From Asanoa hainanensis (GTDB lineage Bacteria; Actinomycetota; Actinomycetes; Mycobacteriales; Micromonosporaceae): a DNA stretch of 64,000 nucleotides. Position numbers and translations under genes: made by a program. The stretch is taken from assembly GCF_900188485.1 (NCBI RefSeq), contig NZ_FZPH01000014.1, positions 210,272-274,271 on the forward strand, in the 5' to 3' direction. Under the pieces are notes generated by a model. It did no database searches. It was given only the letters and a program-made list of their open reading frames with translations, and had not been told where the DNA came from. Of this stretch, positions 43,998-52,636 are shown piece by piece. Numbering within the stretch: the first letter of the stretch is position 1; every line of letters begins with the position of its first letter.

Positions 43998-46526
43998 GTG
44001 ACGGGGGCAAATCCCATCAGAACGCCCGATGACCGGCTTCGGGTGTTCGTCAGCTCCGCGATCGACGAGCTCGCCCCCGAGCGCCAGGCCGTGCGCGACG
44101 CGGTGCTGGGGTTGCGGCTGATCCCCGTGATGGCGGAGAGCGCCGCCCGACCGCACCCGCGCCGCGACATCAACCGCGCCTACCTGCGCGAGAGCCACCT
44201 GTTCGTCGGCATCTACTGGCAGGGCTTCGGCGAGCCGCCAGGCGTCGCGGACGAGTTCGAGCTCGCCGCCGACCTCCCCAAGCTGGTCTACGTCAAGCAG
44301 CCCGCACCGGACCGCGACCCCCGGCTGGCGCTGCTGCTGGAGCGGATCAAGCTGGACCAGCGGGTGTCCTACCGGGTCTTCGGCACGGCCGGCGAACTGC
44401 GCCACATGATCCGCGACGACATCGCGCTGCTGCTCAGCGAGCGTTTCGCGGCGCCGGAGCCCGAGCCGGCCCAGCAGGTGGCGACCGTGCCGGCCCCGGC
44501 CAGCCCGATCCTCGGCCGGGACGCGGAGATCGCCCAGTTGCGCAAGCTGCTCACCGACCCGGACGTGCGGTTGGTGACGCTGACCGGGCCGGGCGGGGTG
44601 GGCAAGACCCGGCTCGCCACGGAGCTGGCCGGGATGCTCGCCGGCGCGTACCCGGACGGGGTCCGGTTCGTCGAGCTGTCCACGGTGACCACACCGGACC
44701 TGGTCGGCGCGGCCCTGGCCCAGGCCCTGGGTCTGCACACCACGGCCGGCCGCCCGCCGATCGAGGACGTCGAGGCGTACCTGCGGAGCCGCACCCTGCT
44801 GCTGGTGATCGACAACTTCGAGCAGGTGGCCGAGGCCGCTCCGGTGATCAGCCGGCTGCTCTCCGCCGCGCCCGGGGTCACCGCGCTGGCGACCAGCCGG
44901 GCCGCGCTGCGGCTGACCGGCGAGTACACCGTCGAGGTGCCGCCGTTGCCACTGCCGGACCCGAACAGCGACTACAGCGACGCGCGTACGGGCGCCGTCC
45001 GGCTGTTCGTCGACCGGGCCCGCGCGGCGAAGCGCGACTTCACGCTGACACCCGAGAACACGCAGGCGGTGATCGAGATCTGCCGGCGGCTGGACGGGCT
45101 GCCGTTGGCCATCGAGCTCGCGGCGGCGAAGGTCCGGGTGCTGCCCCCGCCGGCGCTGCTCGGGCGGCTGCGCAAGGGTGTCGGCACGCTCAGCGGCGGC
45201 GCCCGCGACCTGCCGGTCCGGCAACGCACGCTGCGCAACACCATCGCGTGGAGCCACGACCTGCTGACGCCGGACCAGCAACGGCTCTTCTGCATCCTCG
45301 GCGTGTTCGCGGGCGGGTTCGACCTGGCCGCCGTCGAGGCGATCTGCGGGCCGGAGGAGATCGAGCTGCTCGACGTGCTGGTCGAGTCCAGTTTGGTCAA
45401 ACAGGAGGCGGGAGAAGGTGAGCCCCGGTTCCGGATGTTTGACAGCATCCGCGAGTACGCCCTGGAGCAGCTGCGGGACACGGGTGAGTGGCACGACGCG
45501 CACGCCAAGGTCGCGGCCTACTTCGTGGCCCTCGCCGAGCGGCTGGAGCCGTTGCTGGGCTCGGAGAACTCGGCCCTGCAGCGCCTCGAGACCGAGCACG
45601 ACAACGTCAACGCGTCGATGAACTGGCTGATCGACAGCCGGGAGTACGGCCGGGCGATCCAGCTCTCCTGGATGCTCTGGGTCTTCTGGTGGCTGCACGG
45701 GCACGTCGAGGAGGGCGTTCGTTATCTCGACCAGGTGGTCGACGAGGCGCGCGACCTCTCCGAGCACGAGACCGCCCGACTGCTCGTGGGCACCGGCGCG
45801 ATGGCGTTCGTCGGCGGCGACCTGGAGCGCAGCGAGGCCGACCTGACCAGGGCACGGGCGCTGCTGTTGGCGCTCGGCGACCACGCCGACGTGCCGGCGG
45901 TCAGCGGCCTGCTCGGCTCGATCGCCATGCGCCACGGCCACAACGCCCGCGCGCGCGAGCTGCTGGAGGAGACCCGGCTGCTGGGCGAGCGGTTCGGCAA
46001 GGAGTGGGTGAACTCGCTGTACTACAGCCGGATGGGCAACATCTCGCTCAGCGAGGGCGACACCGACGTCGCCGCGCGGATCTTCGAACAGGGGCTGGAG
46101 ATCGCGGAACGGTCGCACGACCGGCTCGGCGCCGTCGTCGACCTCTACAGCCTCGCGGTCACGGCGATCACCACCGGCGACGTCGACGGTGCCGAGGCGT
46201 ACCTGCGGGAGGGCATCACCCATTCCGCGGAGGCGGGCGACCGCGGGAGCATGGCGTTCTGGCTGGACGCGATGGCCGACATCTGCGTCCGGCAGGGGCA
46301 CCCGGCCCGGGCGGTCCGCCTGACGGCGGCGGCACGGACGCTGCGCAGCGCGTCGACCGCGGTCTGGCTCCGGTCGTTCGCGCCGGAGTGGCCCAGTGCG
46401 AACGGTGGCATGCCGGCGATGCGCACCGAGCTCGGCGAGGCGTCGTTCACGGCGGCCTGGGCCCGCGGGAGCACGGACGACCTGGGCTCGGCAGTGCGCT
46501 TCGCGTTGGGGCTGGATTCGGCATAA
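43998..46526 (+). CDS. DUF4062-STAND ATPase-TPR protein
   Basis: 842 residues from GTG 43998. An N-terminal DUF4062 domain (RVFVSSAIDELAPERQAVRDA to ADEFELAADLPKLVYVKQ) is followed by a STAND-type NTPase: P-loop TLTGPGGVGKTRLATELAG near 196 and Walker B LLVIDNFEQV near 267, with LPLAIELAAA after. The C-terminal 330 residues are TPR-like helical repeats. No DNA-binding domain is present. Such multidomain NTPases act as signal switches; some are defence sensors, others regulators. It starts 10 bases after the ASCH-like gene. Confidence 0.82.
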   Translation: MTGANPIRTPDDRLRVFVSSAIDELAPERQAVRDAVLGLRLIPVMAESAARPHPRRDINRAYLRESHLFVGIYWQGFGEPPGVADEFELAADLPKLVYVKQPAPDRDPRLALLLERIKLDQRVSYRVFGTAGELRHMIRDDIALLLSERFAAPEPEPAQQVATVPAPASPILGRDAEIAQLRKLLTDPDVRLVTLTGPGGVGKTRLATELAGMLAGAYPDGVRFVELSTVTTPDLVGAALAQALGLHTTAGRPPIEDVEAYLRSRTLLLVIDNFEQVAEAAPVISRLLSAAPGVTALATSRAALRLTGEYTVEVPPLPLPDPNSDYSDARTGAVRLFVDRARAAKRDFTLTPENTQAVIEICRRLDGLPLAIELAAAKVRVLPPPALLGRLRKGVGTLSGGARDLPVRQRTLRNTIAWSHDLLTPDQQRLFCILGVFAGGFDLAAVEAICGPEEIELLDVLVESSLVKQEAGEGEPRFRMFDSIREYALEQLRDTGEWHDAHAKVAAYFVALAERLEPLLGSENSALQRLETEHDNVNASMNWLIDSREYGRAIQLSWMLWVFWWLHGHVEEGVRYLDQVVDEARDLSEHETARLLVGTGAMAFVGGDLERSEADLTRARALLLALGDHADVPAVSGLLGSIAMRHGHNARARELLEETRLLGERFGKEWVNSLYYSRMGNISLSEGDTDVAARIFEQGLEIAERSHDRLGAVVDLYSLAVTAITTGDVDGAEAYLREGITHSAEAGDRGSMAFWLDAMADICVRQGHPARAVRLTAAARTLRSASTAVWLRSFAPEWPSANGGMPAMRTELGEASFTAAWARGSTDDLGSAVRFALGLDSA

Positions 46527-46612
46527 ACCGGACGAAAGGCCAAGCCTGGGTCGGTGGTCCTGGTCCCGGGTTACGGTCAGGGAAGACGGGCGCCCCGGGG
46601 GGAGGACGCGTC

Positions 46613-47488
46613 ATGTCCACTGTGGAAAGCACGGGTGGCACCCTGAGCGGTGCCGAGACCGAACAGGTGCGCACCCGCGTACGCCTGCTGATCGAACTGA
46701 CGTCCCGAACCAACGAGTATCGGCGCGGTCTCGCGGCAGCGGCCCGGCGGCTCAGCCCCGAAGAGGCCACCGTCCTGGTCGATCTCGAGAAGCACGGCAT
46801 GCAGGTGCCGCAACTCCACGACGTCCTCTGCGGCGGCCACGTGCTGGTCGACAACCCGCAGCTGTACGAGGACTGGCGGCACTCCAAGGGCGCCCGCGAG
46901 CGGATCTCCAGCCACCACAAGCAGATCGACAAGAAGAAGTGGCCGGACATCGGCATGCGCGGCTCGGTGGTACGCGAGAAGCTGCACGGCCGCACGGCAC
47001 AGGGCACCTGGGTCCAGCTCGAGAAGACACCGGCCGCGTTCGGCAAGAAGAAGCTGCCGAGCCTGGACGACCTGCGCCACCTGATGGACTACTTCACGTA
47101 CAAGATCACGCGCTCGAACGTCGGGCCGTGGGGACTGTCCCGCAAGACCGAGCGCCGTCCCATGTACCTGTCCCCGGACGTGGCGATGCCGCAGAGCGTC
47201 CCACCCGCGGTGGCGACGTCGCTGAGCAGCGCATTGAAACGACTGGAGGAAGGCGACGACGTCACGTCGGCGTCGGTCGACCTGGCGGTCATGTTCCCGC
47301 CACCGGAGCGCGACGATCCGGTGGACGAGCTCGGCCGCTCGATGTCCAACGGCGCCGGCCGGGGCCTGTTCGGAAACTCCAACGTGTGGGTCTCGGAGAC
47401 CACGTCCGGAACAGCGGCCGCGATCCGCGGCCGAGACAGCGATCGCCGCGGCCCCGAGTCGCTGCTCGCGGAGATGGGGTTGTCGTGA
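46613..47488 (+). CDS. Unknown protein, first of a coupled pair
   Basis: 291 residues from ATG 46613, preceded by GGGGGGAGG. N-terminal helices (QVRTRVRLLIELTSRTNEYR), then HGMQVPQLHDVLCGGHVLVD, a basic middle (SHHKQIDKKKWPDIGMRG, later TPAAFGKKKLPSLDDLRHLM) and an acidic, probably disordered tail ending SLLAEMGLS. I recognise no domain. The GTG of the next gene overlaps its stop, so both are made together. Confidence 0.65.
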   Translation: MSTVESTGGTLSGAETEQVRTRVRLLIELTSRTNEYRRGLAAAARRLSPEEATVLVDLEKHGMQVPQLHDVLCGGHVLVDNPQLYEDWRHSKGARERISSHHKQIDKKKWPDIGMRGSVVREKLHGRTAQGTWVQLEKTPAAFGKKKLPSLDDLRHLMDYFTYKITRSNVGPWGLSRKTERRPMYLSPDVAMPQSVPPAVATSLSSALKRLEEGDDVTSASVDLAVMFPPPERDDPVDELGRSMSNGAGRGLFGNSNVWVSETTSGTAAAIRGRDSDRRGPESLLAEMGLS

Positions 47489-48189
47489 CGACCGCACAAG
47501 TACCTGGTGACCTGGTCTCGTCCGTGGTCGACCTGGTCGACACCGGCCCGGTCCTGTTGGGTGCGTACACGTCGGCGGAGCTGACCGCGGTCGACGCGGT
47601 CGTCGACTTCCTGGAGGCCCGCCCGTCCGACGAGGTGCTGGCGGAGGCGGTCCGCTCGCTGGCGGCCCGCGAGCTCCTGGTCGCGAGCGACGGAGACGAA
47701 CAGCTACAGGTCCGAGGTGATCTCGGGATCGCGGTGGCCTTCCAACAACGGGCCCGCACGGTCCTGGACGCCCGCGTCTCGGGCACGTCCCCGGGTGAGC
47801 CGTGGCGCATGCTGCTGCTCCCGCAGCCGGAGCCTGTGTCGCTGCTGGTCCGGATCGACGCTCTGGGTGTCCACGACCTGGGCCTGTTCCCCGCGGACGA
47901 CGCGCTGGACCAGCTGGTCGAATGGCTGCCCCGGGGTGACTACGAGAAGGGCGGCGAAGCGGCCGAGGTGGTGTCGGCGAGCGAGCGGTCGGCCCTGGTC
48001 ACGGTCGTGCACTACACGTCGGAGGGTTCGGCGGAAACGGCCGGCGACACGGACGACCTGGTGCTCGCACGCCGAAACGGCGACCTGTACGCGTTCGGCC
48101 GAGACGCGACGGACCACGGCCGCCTGGTCCCACGCCGCTTGGACGACAACAAGGTCGACGACACCATCAAGGCCATGCTCGTCGTCTGA
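47485..48189 (+). CDS. Unknown protein, second of a coupled pair (weak EspG-like look)
   Basis: 234 residues, starting at the GTGA overlap. An alpha-helical N-terminus (SAELTAVDAVVDFLEARPSD) leads into a wing-like AVRSLAARELLVASDGDEQL, then a beta-rich core (WRMLLLPQPEPVSLLVRIDA) and a C-terminal SALVTVVHYTSEG. The order of a helix-turn-helix-like part and a beta-core faintly recalls EspG-type chaperones of type VII secretion, but no ESX genes are near, so this is speculative. Unknown function. Confidence 0.6.
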   Translation: MTTAQVPGDLVSSVVDLVDTGPVLLGAYTSAELTAVDAVVDFLEARPSDEVLAEAVRSLAARELLVASDGDEQLQVRGDLGIAVAFQQRARTVLDARVSGTSPGEPWRMLLLPQPEPVSLLVRIDALGVHDLGLFPADDALDQLVEWLPRGDYEKGGEAAEVVSASERSALVTVVHYTSEGSAETAGDTDDLVLARRNGDLYAFGRDATDHGRLVPRRLDDNKVDDTIKAMLVV

Positions 48190-48313
48190 CGCGACAAGAC
48201 GCGCGGCGACGCCTCCGCGAGACCGCCCTCCAGGAGGCTTGTCGGTCGAAGGCCGTGTCCCTCGTTAGGGTGCGCCGAGTCGACGCTCTCGGCCGGTGAT
48301 CCGATGAGAATGC

Positions 48314-48586
48314 ATGGATGACGCGGACGGGGTGCTGCCGGCGCTGGTGCAGCCCGCGGGTTGCACAGCGGCTTTCTTCGTGCTGCTCGCTGTTGTCGGA
48401 CTGGTGTATCGGCTGCTGGCCGAGTGGCAGCGCCGCGTGACGCTTGATCGCTTACTGACGAAGGCGCCCGGAGGCAGCGTGATCCTGCAGGAGAAGAGCG
48501 TGGCCGGTCCGGCGATCCAGGTCTGGGTTGGCGACGCCTGCCCGCCGATCGTCGAGGGTCCGCGGTCGGCACCTCGTGACCTATGA
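48314..48586 (+). CDS. Small single-span membrane protein
   Basis: 90 residues. One membrane segment (CTAAFFVLLAVVGLVYRLLA, about 17-36) is followed by a basic cytoplasmic part and VILQEKSVAGPAIQVWVG. It overlaps the start of the sigma-factor gene by 11 bases, so it may be part of that regulatory unit. The ATG at 48314 has no strong ribosome site; the call rests on layout and the membrane segment. Confidence 0.5.
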   Translation: MDDADGVLPALVQPAGCTAAFFVLLAVVGLVYRLLAEWQRRVTLDRLLTKAPGGSVILQEKSVAGPAIQVWVGDACPPIVEGPRSAPRDL

Positions 48587-49157
48587 ACGGGGCGCCGCGC
48601 TGCGGCAGGTCGAGGACCTGTTCCGGAGTACTTCTCCGAAGCTCTTGCGGGAGGCGCTGTTGGGTTCCGGAGGCGACCGGGCCGCGGCCGAAGATCTGGT
48701 GCAGGACGCCTTCCAAGCCATGTGGTGTGCGTGGGATCGGGTCGGTGGCCTGTCCGCCGATCAGCAGCGAGCCTGGTTGTTCGGCACGTTGCGGCACAAG
48801 ATCGTCGACCGGTTCCGTTGGCGTCGCAGGGAGTTCCTGATCGAACCCGACCAGTTCACATTGCTGTACGAGGAACGATCGGTCCCCGCCGAGGCCCGAC
48901 GGATCCTCGCCGGCGAGATGCTCGACCGCTGCTGGCGGGTGATCGAGGGAATGCCGCCTACGCAACAGCACGTGTTCTGGCTGCGGGCCCACGAGTGGAA
49001 GACCGCGGAGATCGCGGACTGCCTCGGCATCAAAGCGACGACGGTGCGTGACCATTACCGCCGCGGCATGCAGCGGCTGAACGACGAGGTCGGCAATGGA
49101 AAGACGGTCTTCGGAACGTTGGACGGCGACGATCTCGAGGGCGGGGCGGCGGGATGA
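48576..49157 (+). CDS. Sigma-70 family (ECF-type) RNA polymerase sigma factor
   Basis: 193 residues from GTG 48576. Region 2 has GDRAAAEDLVQDAFQAMW and QQRAWLFGTLRHKIVDRFRW; region 4 has IEGMPPTQQHVFWLRAHEW and the recognition helix IADCLGIKATTVRDHYRRGM. The ATG of the LuxR-type gene overlaps its stop, so the two are coupled. The membrane protein ahead may act as its regulator. Its codon use is slightly less GC-rich than its neighbours. Confidence 0.85.
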   Translation: MTYERGAALRQVEDLFRSTSPKLLREALLGSGGDRAAAEDLVQDAFQAMWCAWDRVGGLSADQQRAWLFGTLRHKIVDRFRWRRREFLIEPDQFTLLYEERSVPAEARRILAGEMLDRCWRVIEGMPPTQQHVFWLRAHEWKTAEIADCLGIKATTVRDHYRRGMQRLNDEVGNGKTVFGTLDGDDLEGGAAG

Positions 49158-52018
49158 CCCACGAGGATTCGACGGACAGTTCAGGCGCGGTCGAGCTTGC
49201 CGACCTGTACGGGTTGCTCCGGCTCCGGCTGGCGGAGTCGGAGCCGCCGTACGATGTCGAAGCGGGACTCGCGCGCTTCGGCCAATGGGTCCGGGACCAG
49301 TCCACGTCGAAATCGAACGCGGCCGCCGGCGGCTTCGACAGCGCGCTGCTTTCCCCGATCCCCCCGTGGCGGTTTATCGGCCGCGCCAGGGAGTTCAACC
49401 GCCTGCTGTCGGCCGCCGCCAACGGAACGGGGATCGGGCTCATCTTCAGCGGCAAGGCGGGTATCGGCAAGTCACGCCTGCTCCGGGAGAGTGTCGCCGC
49501 CCTCTCCACCGACCGGCTGGCGATCTGGACGGCGTCGGCCAACATCGCGACTGCTTCTCTGCCGCTGGGCGGCCTCGCACAGGTGTTGCCGAGCGAGCAG
49601 CCGCCCGGATTGACGGCCGCCGGCCTGCTGCGCTGGGCGGTCGAAGCGCTCAACCAGCAGGCCGCCGGTCGGCCGATCGTGCTCGCCATCGATGATGCCC
49701 ACCTGCTGGACCCATCGTCGGCCGCGCTGGTCTACCTCATGGCCCGGGACGAGGGCGCGACCGTCGTGGGAACGGTGCGCAGCGGGGAGGAGGTGCCGGC
49801 TCCGATTCGCGCACTGTGGATGGACGACCTGGTCGACCTGTCGGAGCTGGAGGCGCTGTCGGTCGACGACGTGCGTCGGATGTTGGGACAGCTCCTGGGA
49901 GGTGACGTCGAGTCCACCAGCGCCGAGCGGTTGTGGCGTCTGTCTGAGGGCAACCCGTTGCTGCTCCGCGAGGTCGTGCTTGCGGCCAAGGAGGCCGGCG
50001 ATTTCGTGGAGTCCTTCGGTGTCCACCGGTGGACGGGCCGCGTCGAGCTGGCGCCCAGCCTGACCGACCTGATCGACATGCGGATCGGCCAGCTCACACC
50101 AGGCCTGCGCACGGTCGTCGAGCTGGCCGCGCTGGGCGAGCCCATCGGAGTCGACCTACTCGTGAGCGCGACGAACGCGGCCGATGTGGAGTTGGCCGAG
50201 GAACGCGGCCTCATCCGGGTGGTGCAGAGCGACCGACGTGCCAATGTCCGGCTCACTCATCCGCTCTACGGCGAGGTGGTGCGCCGACGGTGCCCTGTAA
50301 CGCGCCAGCGCCGGCTCGAGGCGCAGCTCGCCGACCTGGTCGAGGCGGTCGGCGCCCGGCGCCGCGACGACCTGTTGCGGGTCGCGGTCTGGCGGCTCGA
50401 GTCCGGCACCGCGCAGGACCCGATGCAGCTGCTGATGGCCGGGGCGCAGGCGTTCGCTGGCTTCGACCTGCCGCTGGCCACCCGGCTGGCCAGGGCCGCG
50501 TTCGACGCGGGCGGCGGGTTCGGCGCGGCCGAGCTGCTGGCCACGATGTTGATGTTCGGCGACCAGCAACACGAAGCGCTCGCGGTGCTCGACTCTGTCG
50601 AGGAGCTCTCCAGACGATCTTTCCGGGCCCGTTGGCTGGTCGTTCGCGGCCTGGTCAACTACTGGGGTCTTGGCAGCGAGTCGACGCCCGACGACCTGAC
50701 CATAGAGACCAAAGCGCTCGACGACCCCGCCGACGAGTCCAGGGTTCGTTCCGCCGAGGCCGTCATGCGCTTGCACAACCTGGAGACAGCGGAGGCGCTA
50801 CGCCTGGCCCGCGCGGTCCTCGACCGTCCGGCCAGCCCGGTCGCGGCGCGGGCTCTCGCCCTGTGTGCGTTCGCCCATCTCCAGGCAGTCAAAGGGGAGC
50901 TGCGGGCCAGCGAGCGTACGGCGACCGCAGTCCTCGCCGACGCGCAGCTGTGGCGTACCGACATGCCCTACATCCAGTTCGCACTGGAGCTGGCCCAGGG
51001 CACCCGGCTGGCGATCGCCGGCGACCTGGCCGGTATCGACGCGGTCGTCCTCGACGAGCTGGCCGACCTGGCCGACACCGGCGATTTCCGGCTCGGCTCC
51101 GGGTTCCTGTCGATCCTGCGCGCCCAAGCAGCCAGGTTGCGCGGTCAGACCGGCGAGGCCCTACGCACCAGCGTGCAGGCCTGCGCTTTCCTGGCGACCA
51201 GCCGGATCTACGCCGGGCTGGCGCACGCCGAGCGGGCGCATGCCCATGCCATGCGCGGCGAGGTCGACGAGGCCCAGGCCGCGATGGCCGATTCCGACGC
51301 GGCGCGCGCGTCGAACATGGCGATCTTCTACCCGTGGCGCGAGCAGGCCCGGGCCGCCGTGCTCTCCTCCGCCGACGACTTTCCGGGCGCCGCCCAGGTG
51401 CTGCGCACCCTGGTCTGGCAGCTTCGGATCGACGGCCTCGCGGGTCACGAGGTGGCGGCGCTGCACGATCTCGTACGGCTCGGTCGCGCTTCCGAACCGA
51501 TCGGCTGGCCCGAAGAGCATGATCCCGAGCAGAGTGTTGCCGGGCGGCTCGGCGAGTTGGCCGCGACCCTCGACGGCGACTTGCCCGAGATCATGTCGCT
51601 GCACGCCAAGGCCGCCGCCGGCCGGTCCGGGCCCGACCTCCTCGTCGCCGCCGACTTGTTCAAGGCGAAGGGGCTCTGGGTGTACGCGGCCGAGGCGGCC
51701 ACGAGTGCTGCGGAGCTCCTTCGGCAGACGCGGACCGCGCAGCAGGCTGGTGCGGCCAAGCGGTTGGCGGCCGACTTGCTCAGCTATTGCGACATGCTGC
51801 GTACGCCCGCCCTGGGCATGTCCCGGCCGGCGCTCGATGACCGGGAGCGGCAGATCGCCCGGCTGGCCGCGTCCGGCCTCTCCAGCCGGACGATCGCCGA
51901 CGAGCTGTTCCTGTCGACCCGCACGGTCGAGAACCACCTGCAACGGGTCTACGCCAAAATCGGCGTTGCCAGACGCGAACCGGACCGACCTTCGAAGACC
52001 GGCGCCTCCGGGGTCTGA
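49154..52018 (+). CDS. LuxR-family LAL regulator with AAA/STAND ATPase
   Basis: 954 residues. P-loop FSGKAGIGKSRLLRESV near 98, Walker B IVLAIDDAHLLD near 175, then a long helical TPR-like part, and a C-terminal LuxR helix-turn-helix (LDDRERQIARLAASGLSSRT to STRTVENHLQRVYAKIGV, about 893-940). This is the large ATP-binding LuxR type of actinobacteria, often pathway-specific activators. Its unusual partner is the sigma factor, whose stop overlaps its start. It may act on the same promoters. It ends next to a broken Nudix gene. Confidence 0.9.
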   Translation: MTHEDSTDSSGAVELADLYGLLRLRLAESEPPYDVEAGLARFGQWVRDQSTSKSNAAAGGFDSALLSPIPPWRFIGRAREFNRLLSAAANGTGIGLIFSGKAGIGKSRLLRESVAALSTDRLAIWTASANIATASLPLGGLAQVLPSEQPPGLTAAGLLRWAVEALNQQAAGRPIVLAIDDAHLLDPSSAALVYLMARDEGATVVGTVRSGEEVPAPIRALWMDDLVDLSELEALSVDDVRRMLGQLLGGDVESTSAERLWRLSEGNPLLLREVVLAAKEAGDFVESFGVHRWTGRVELAPSLTDLIDMRIGQLTPGLRTVVELAALGEPIGVDLLVSATNAADVELAEERGLIRVVQSDRRANVRLTHPLYGEVVRRRCPVTRQRRLEAQLADLVEAVGARRRDDLLRVAVWRLESGTAQDPMQLLMAGAQAFAGFDLPLATRLARAAFDAGGGFGAAELLATMLMFGDQQHEALAVLDSVEELSRRSFRARWLVVRGLVNYWGLGSESTPDDLTIETKALDDPADESRVRSAEAVMRLHNLETAEALRLARAVLDRPASPVAARALALCAFAHLQAVKGELRASERTATAVLADAQLWRTDMPYIQFALELAQGTRLAIAGDLAGIDAVVLDELADLADTGDFRLGSGFLSILRAQAARLRGQTGEALRTSVQACAFLATSRIYAGLAHAERAHAHAMRGEVDEAQAAMADSDAARASNMAIFYPWREQARAAVLSSADDFPGAAQVLRTLVWQLRIDGLAGHEVAALHDLVRLGRASEPIGWPEEHDPEQSVAGRLGELAATLDGDLPEIMSLHAKAAAGRSGPDLLVAADLFKAKGLWVYAAEAATSAAELLRQTRTAQQAGAAKRLAADLLSYCDMLRTPALGMSRPALDDRERQIARLAASGLSSRTIADELFLSTRTVENHLQRVYAKIGVARREPDRPSKTGASGV

Positions 52019-52029
52019 GGAGGCCGGGG

Positions 52030-52275
52030 TTAAGCGACATTGTTGTCGCGCCGGCCGGGTAGCGCTGCGGGGCGACGGTGGCGGGGTGGGCGGACGGTCC
52101 GGTAGAGCCAGGTGTCGACGTGCGGTCCGACGGTCGCCCACAGGCCCGTTTCCTCGTGGATCTCGCGGACCAGGGCCACCCGCAGGCTTTCGCCTGTTTC
52201 CGGCCGCCCGCCCGGTAGCTCCCACTCGCCGCGGTCGTTGCGCAGCAACAGGAAGCCCGCCGGCAGCCGGATCAC
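52030..52275 (-). pseudogene. Truncated Nudix hydrolase remnant
   Basis: 81 residues with a complete Nudix box: GGRPETGESLRVALVREIHE then ETGL. Normal Nudix enzymes have 130-160 residues; here the C-terminal half is lost after VDTWLYRTVRPP. The N-terminus also lacks an initiation codon before the VSVKG strand, which is still readable upstream. A stop in the same frame follows further upstream. It is therefore probably a decayed gene next to the end of the LAL regulator. Confidence 0.55.
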
Positions 52276-52333
52276 GCCCTTGACCGATACGACGGGGCCT
52301 ATGGGGGCAACGGTAACCGCCTACAGTGGCCGG

Positions 52334-52633
52334 ATGACCTTGATCGATCTGGATCGGGAGGACGTCACCGGCCGGCGGTCCGCCCGGCATCCCGGGCGGA
52401 CGGTCGCCGCGTTGGGGGTGTTGGCGGCGCTGGTGGTGTTGCCCGGCGAGATTCCGGCCGCCCACGCGCCCAAGCCGGCCCCGGATTGCACCGTGTTCCT
52501 GGGCAACGGGCCGGTCGCGGGCAACGAGTCGATCGCCTATCGCGCGGTGGTCGATCCCGAGACCGGGGCGGTGCTCTTCGAGGTGCCGGAGGACGAGGTC
52601 ACCGCCGTGATCATGGCGATCTGCCCCGACTGA
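52334..52633 (+). CDS. Small exported or membrane-anchored protein
   Basis: 99 residues. A hydrophobic segment (TVAALGVLAALVVLPGEIPA, about 23-42) is followed by AHA, a possible signal-peptidase site, and a short domain with two cysteines (PAPDCTVFL and AICPD) that may pair. No known domain. It starts at ATG 52334 and is followed after three bases by the next gene, suggesting a two-gene unit. Confidence 0.5.
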   Translation: MTLIDLDREDVTGRRSARHPGRTVAALGVLAALVVLPGEIPAAHAPKPAPDCTVFLGNGPVAGNESIAYRAVVDPETGAVLFEVPEDEVTAVIMAICPD

Positions 52634-52636
52634 GCC

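Noticed and set aside
43998..52018. A complete named defence system or biosynthetic cluster in this region
   Set aside because: The mixture of STAND, unknown pair, sigma and LAL genes matches no system I know, and no synthase, nuclease or toxin domain is seen; kept only as open findings.
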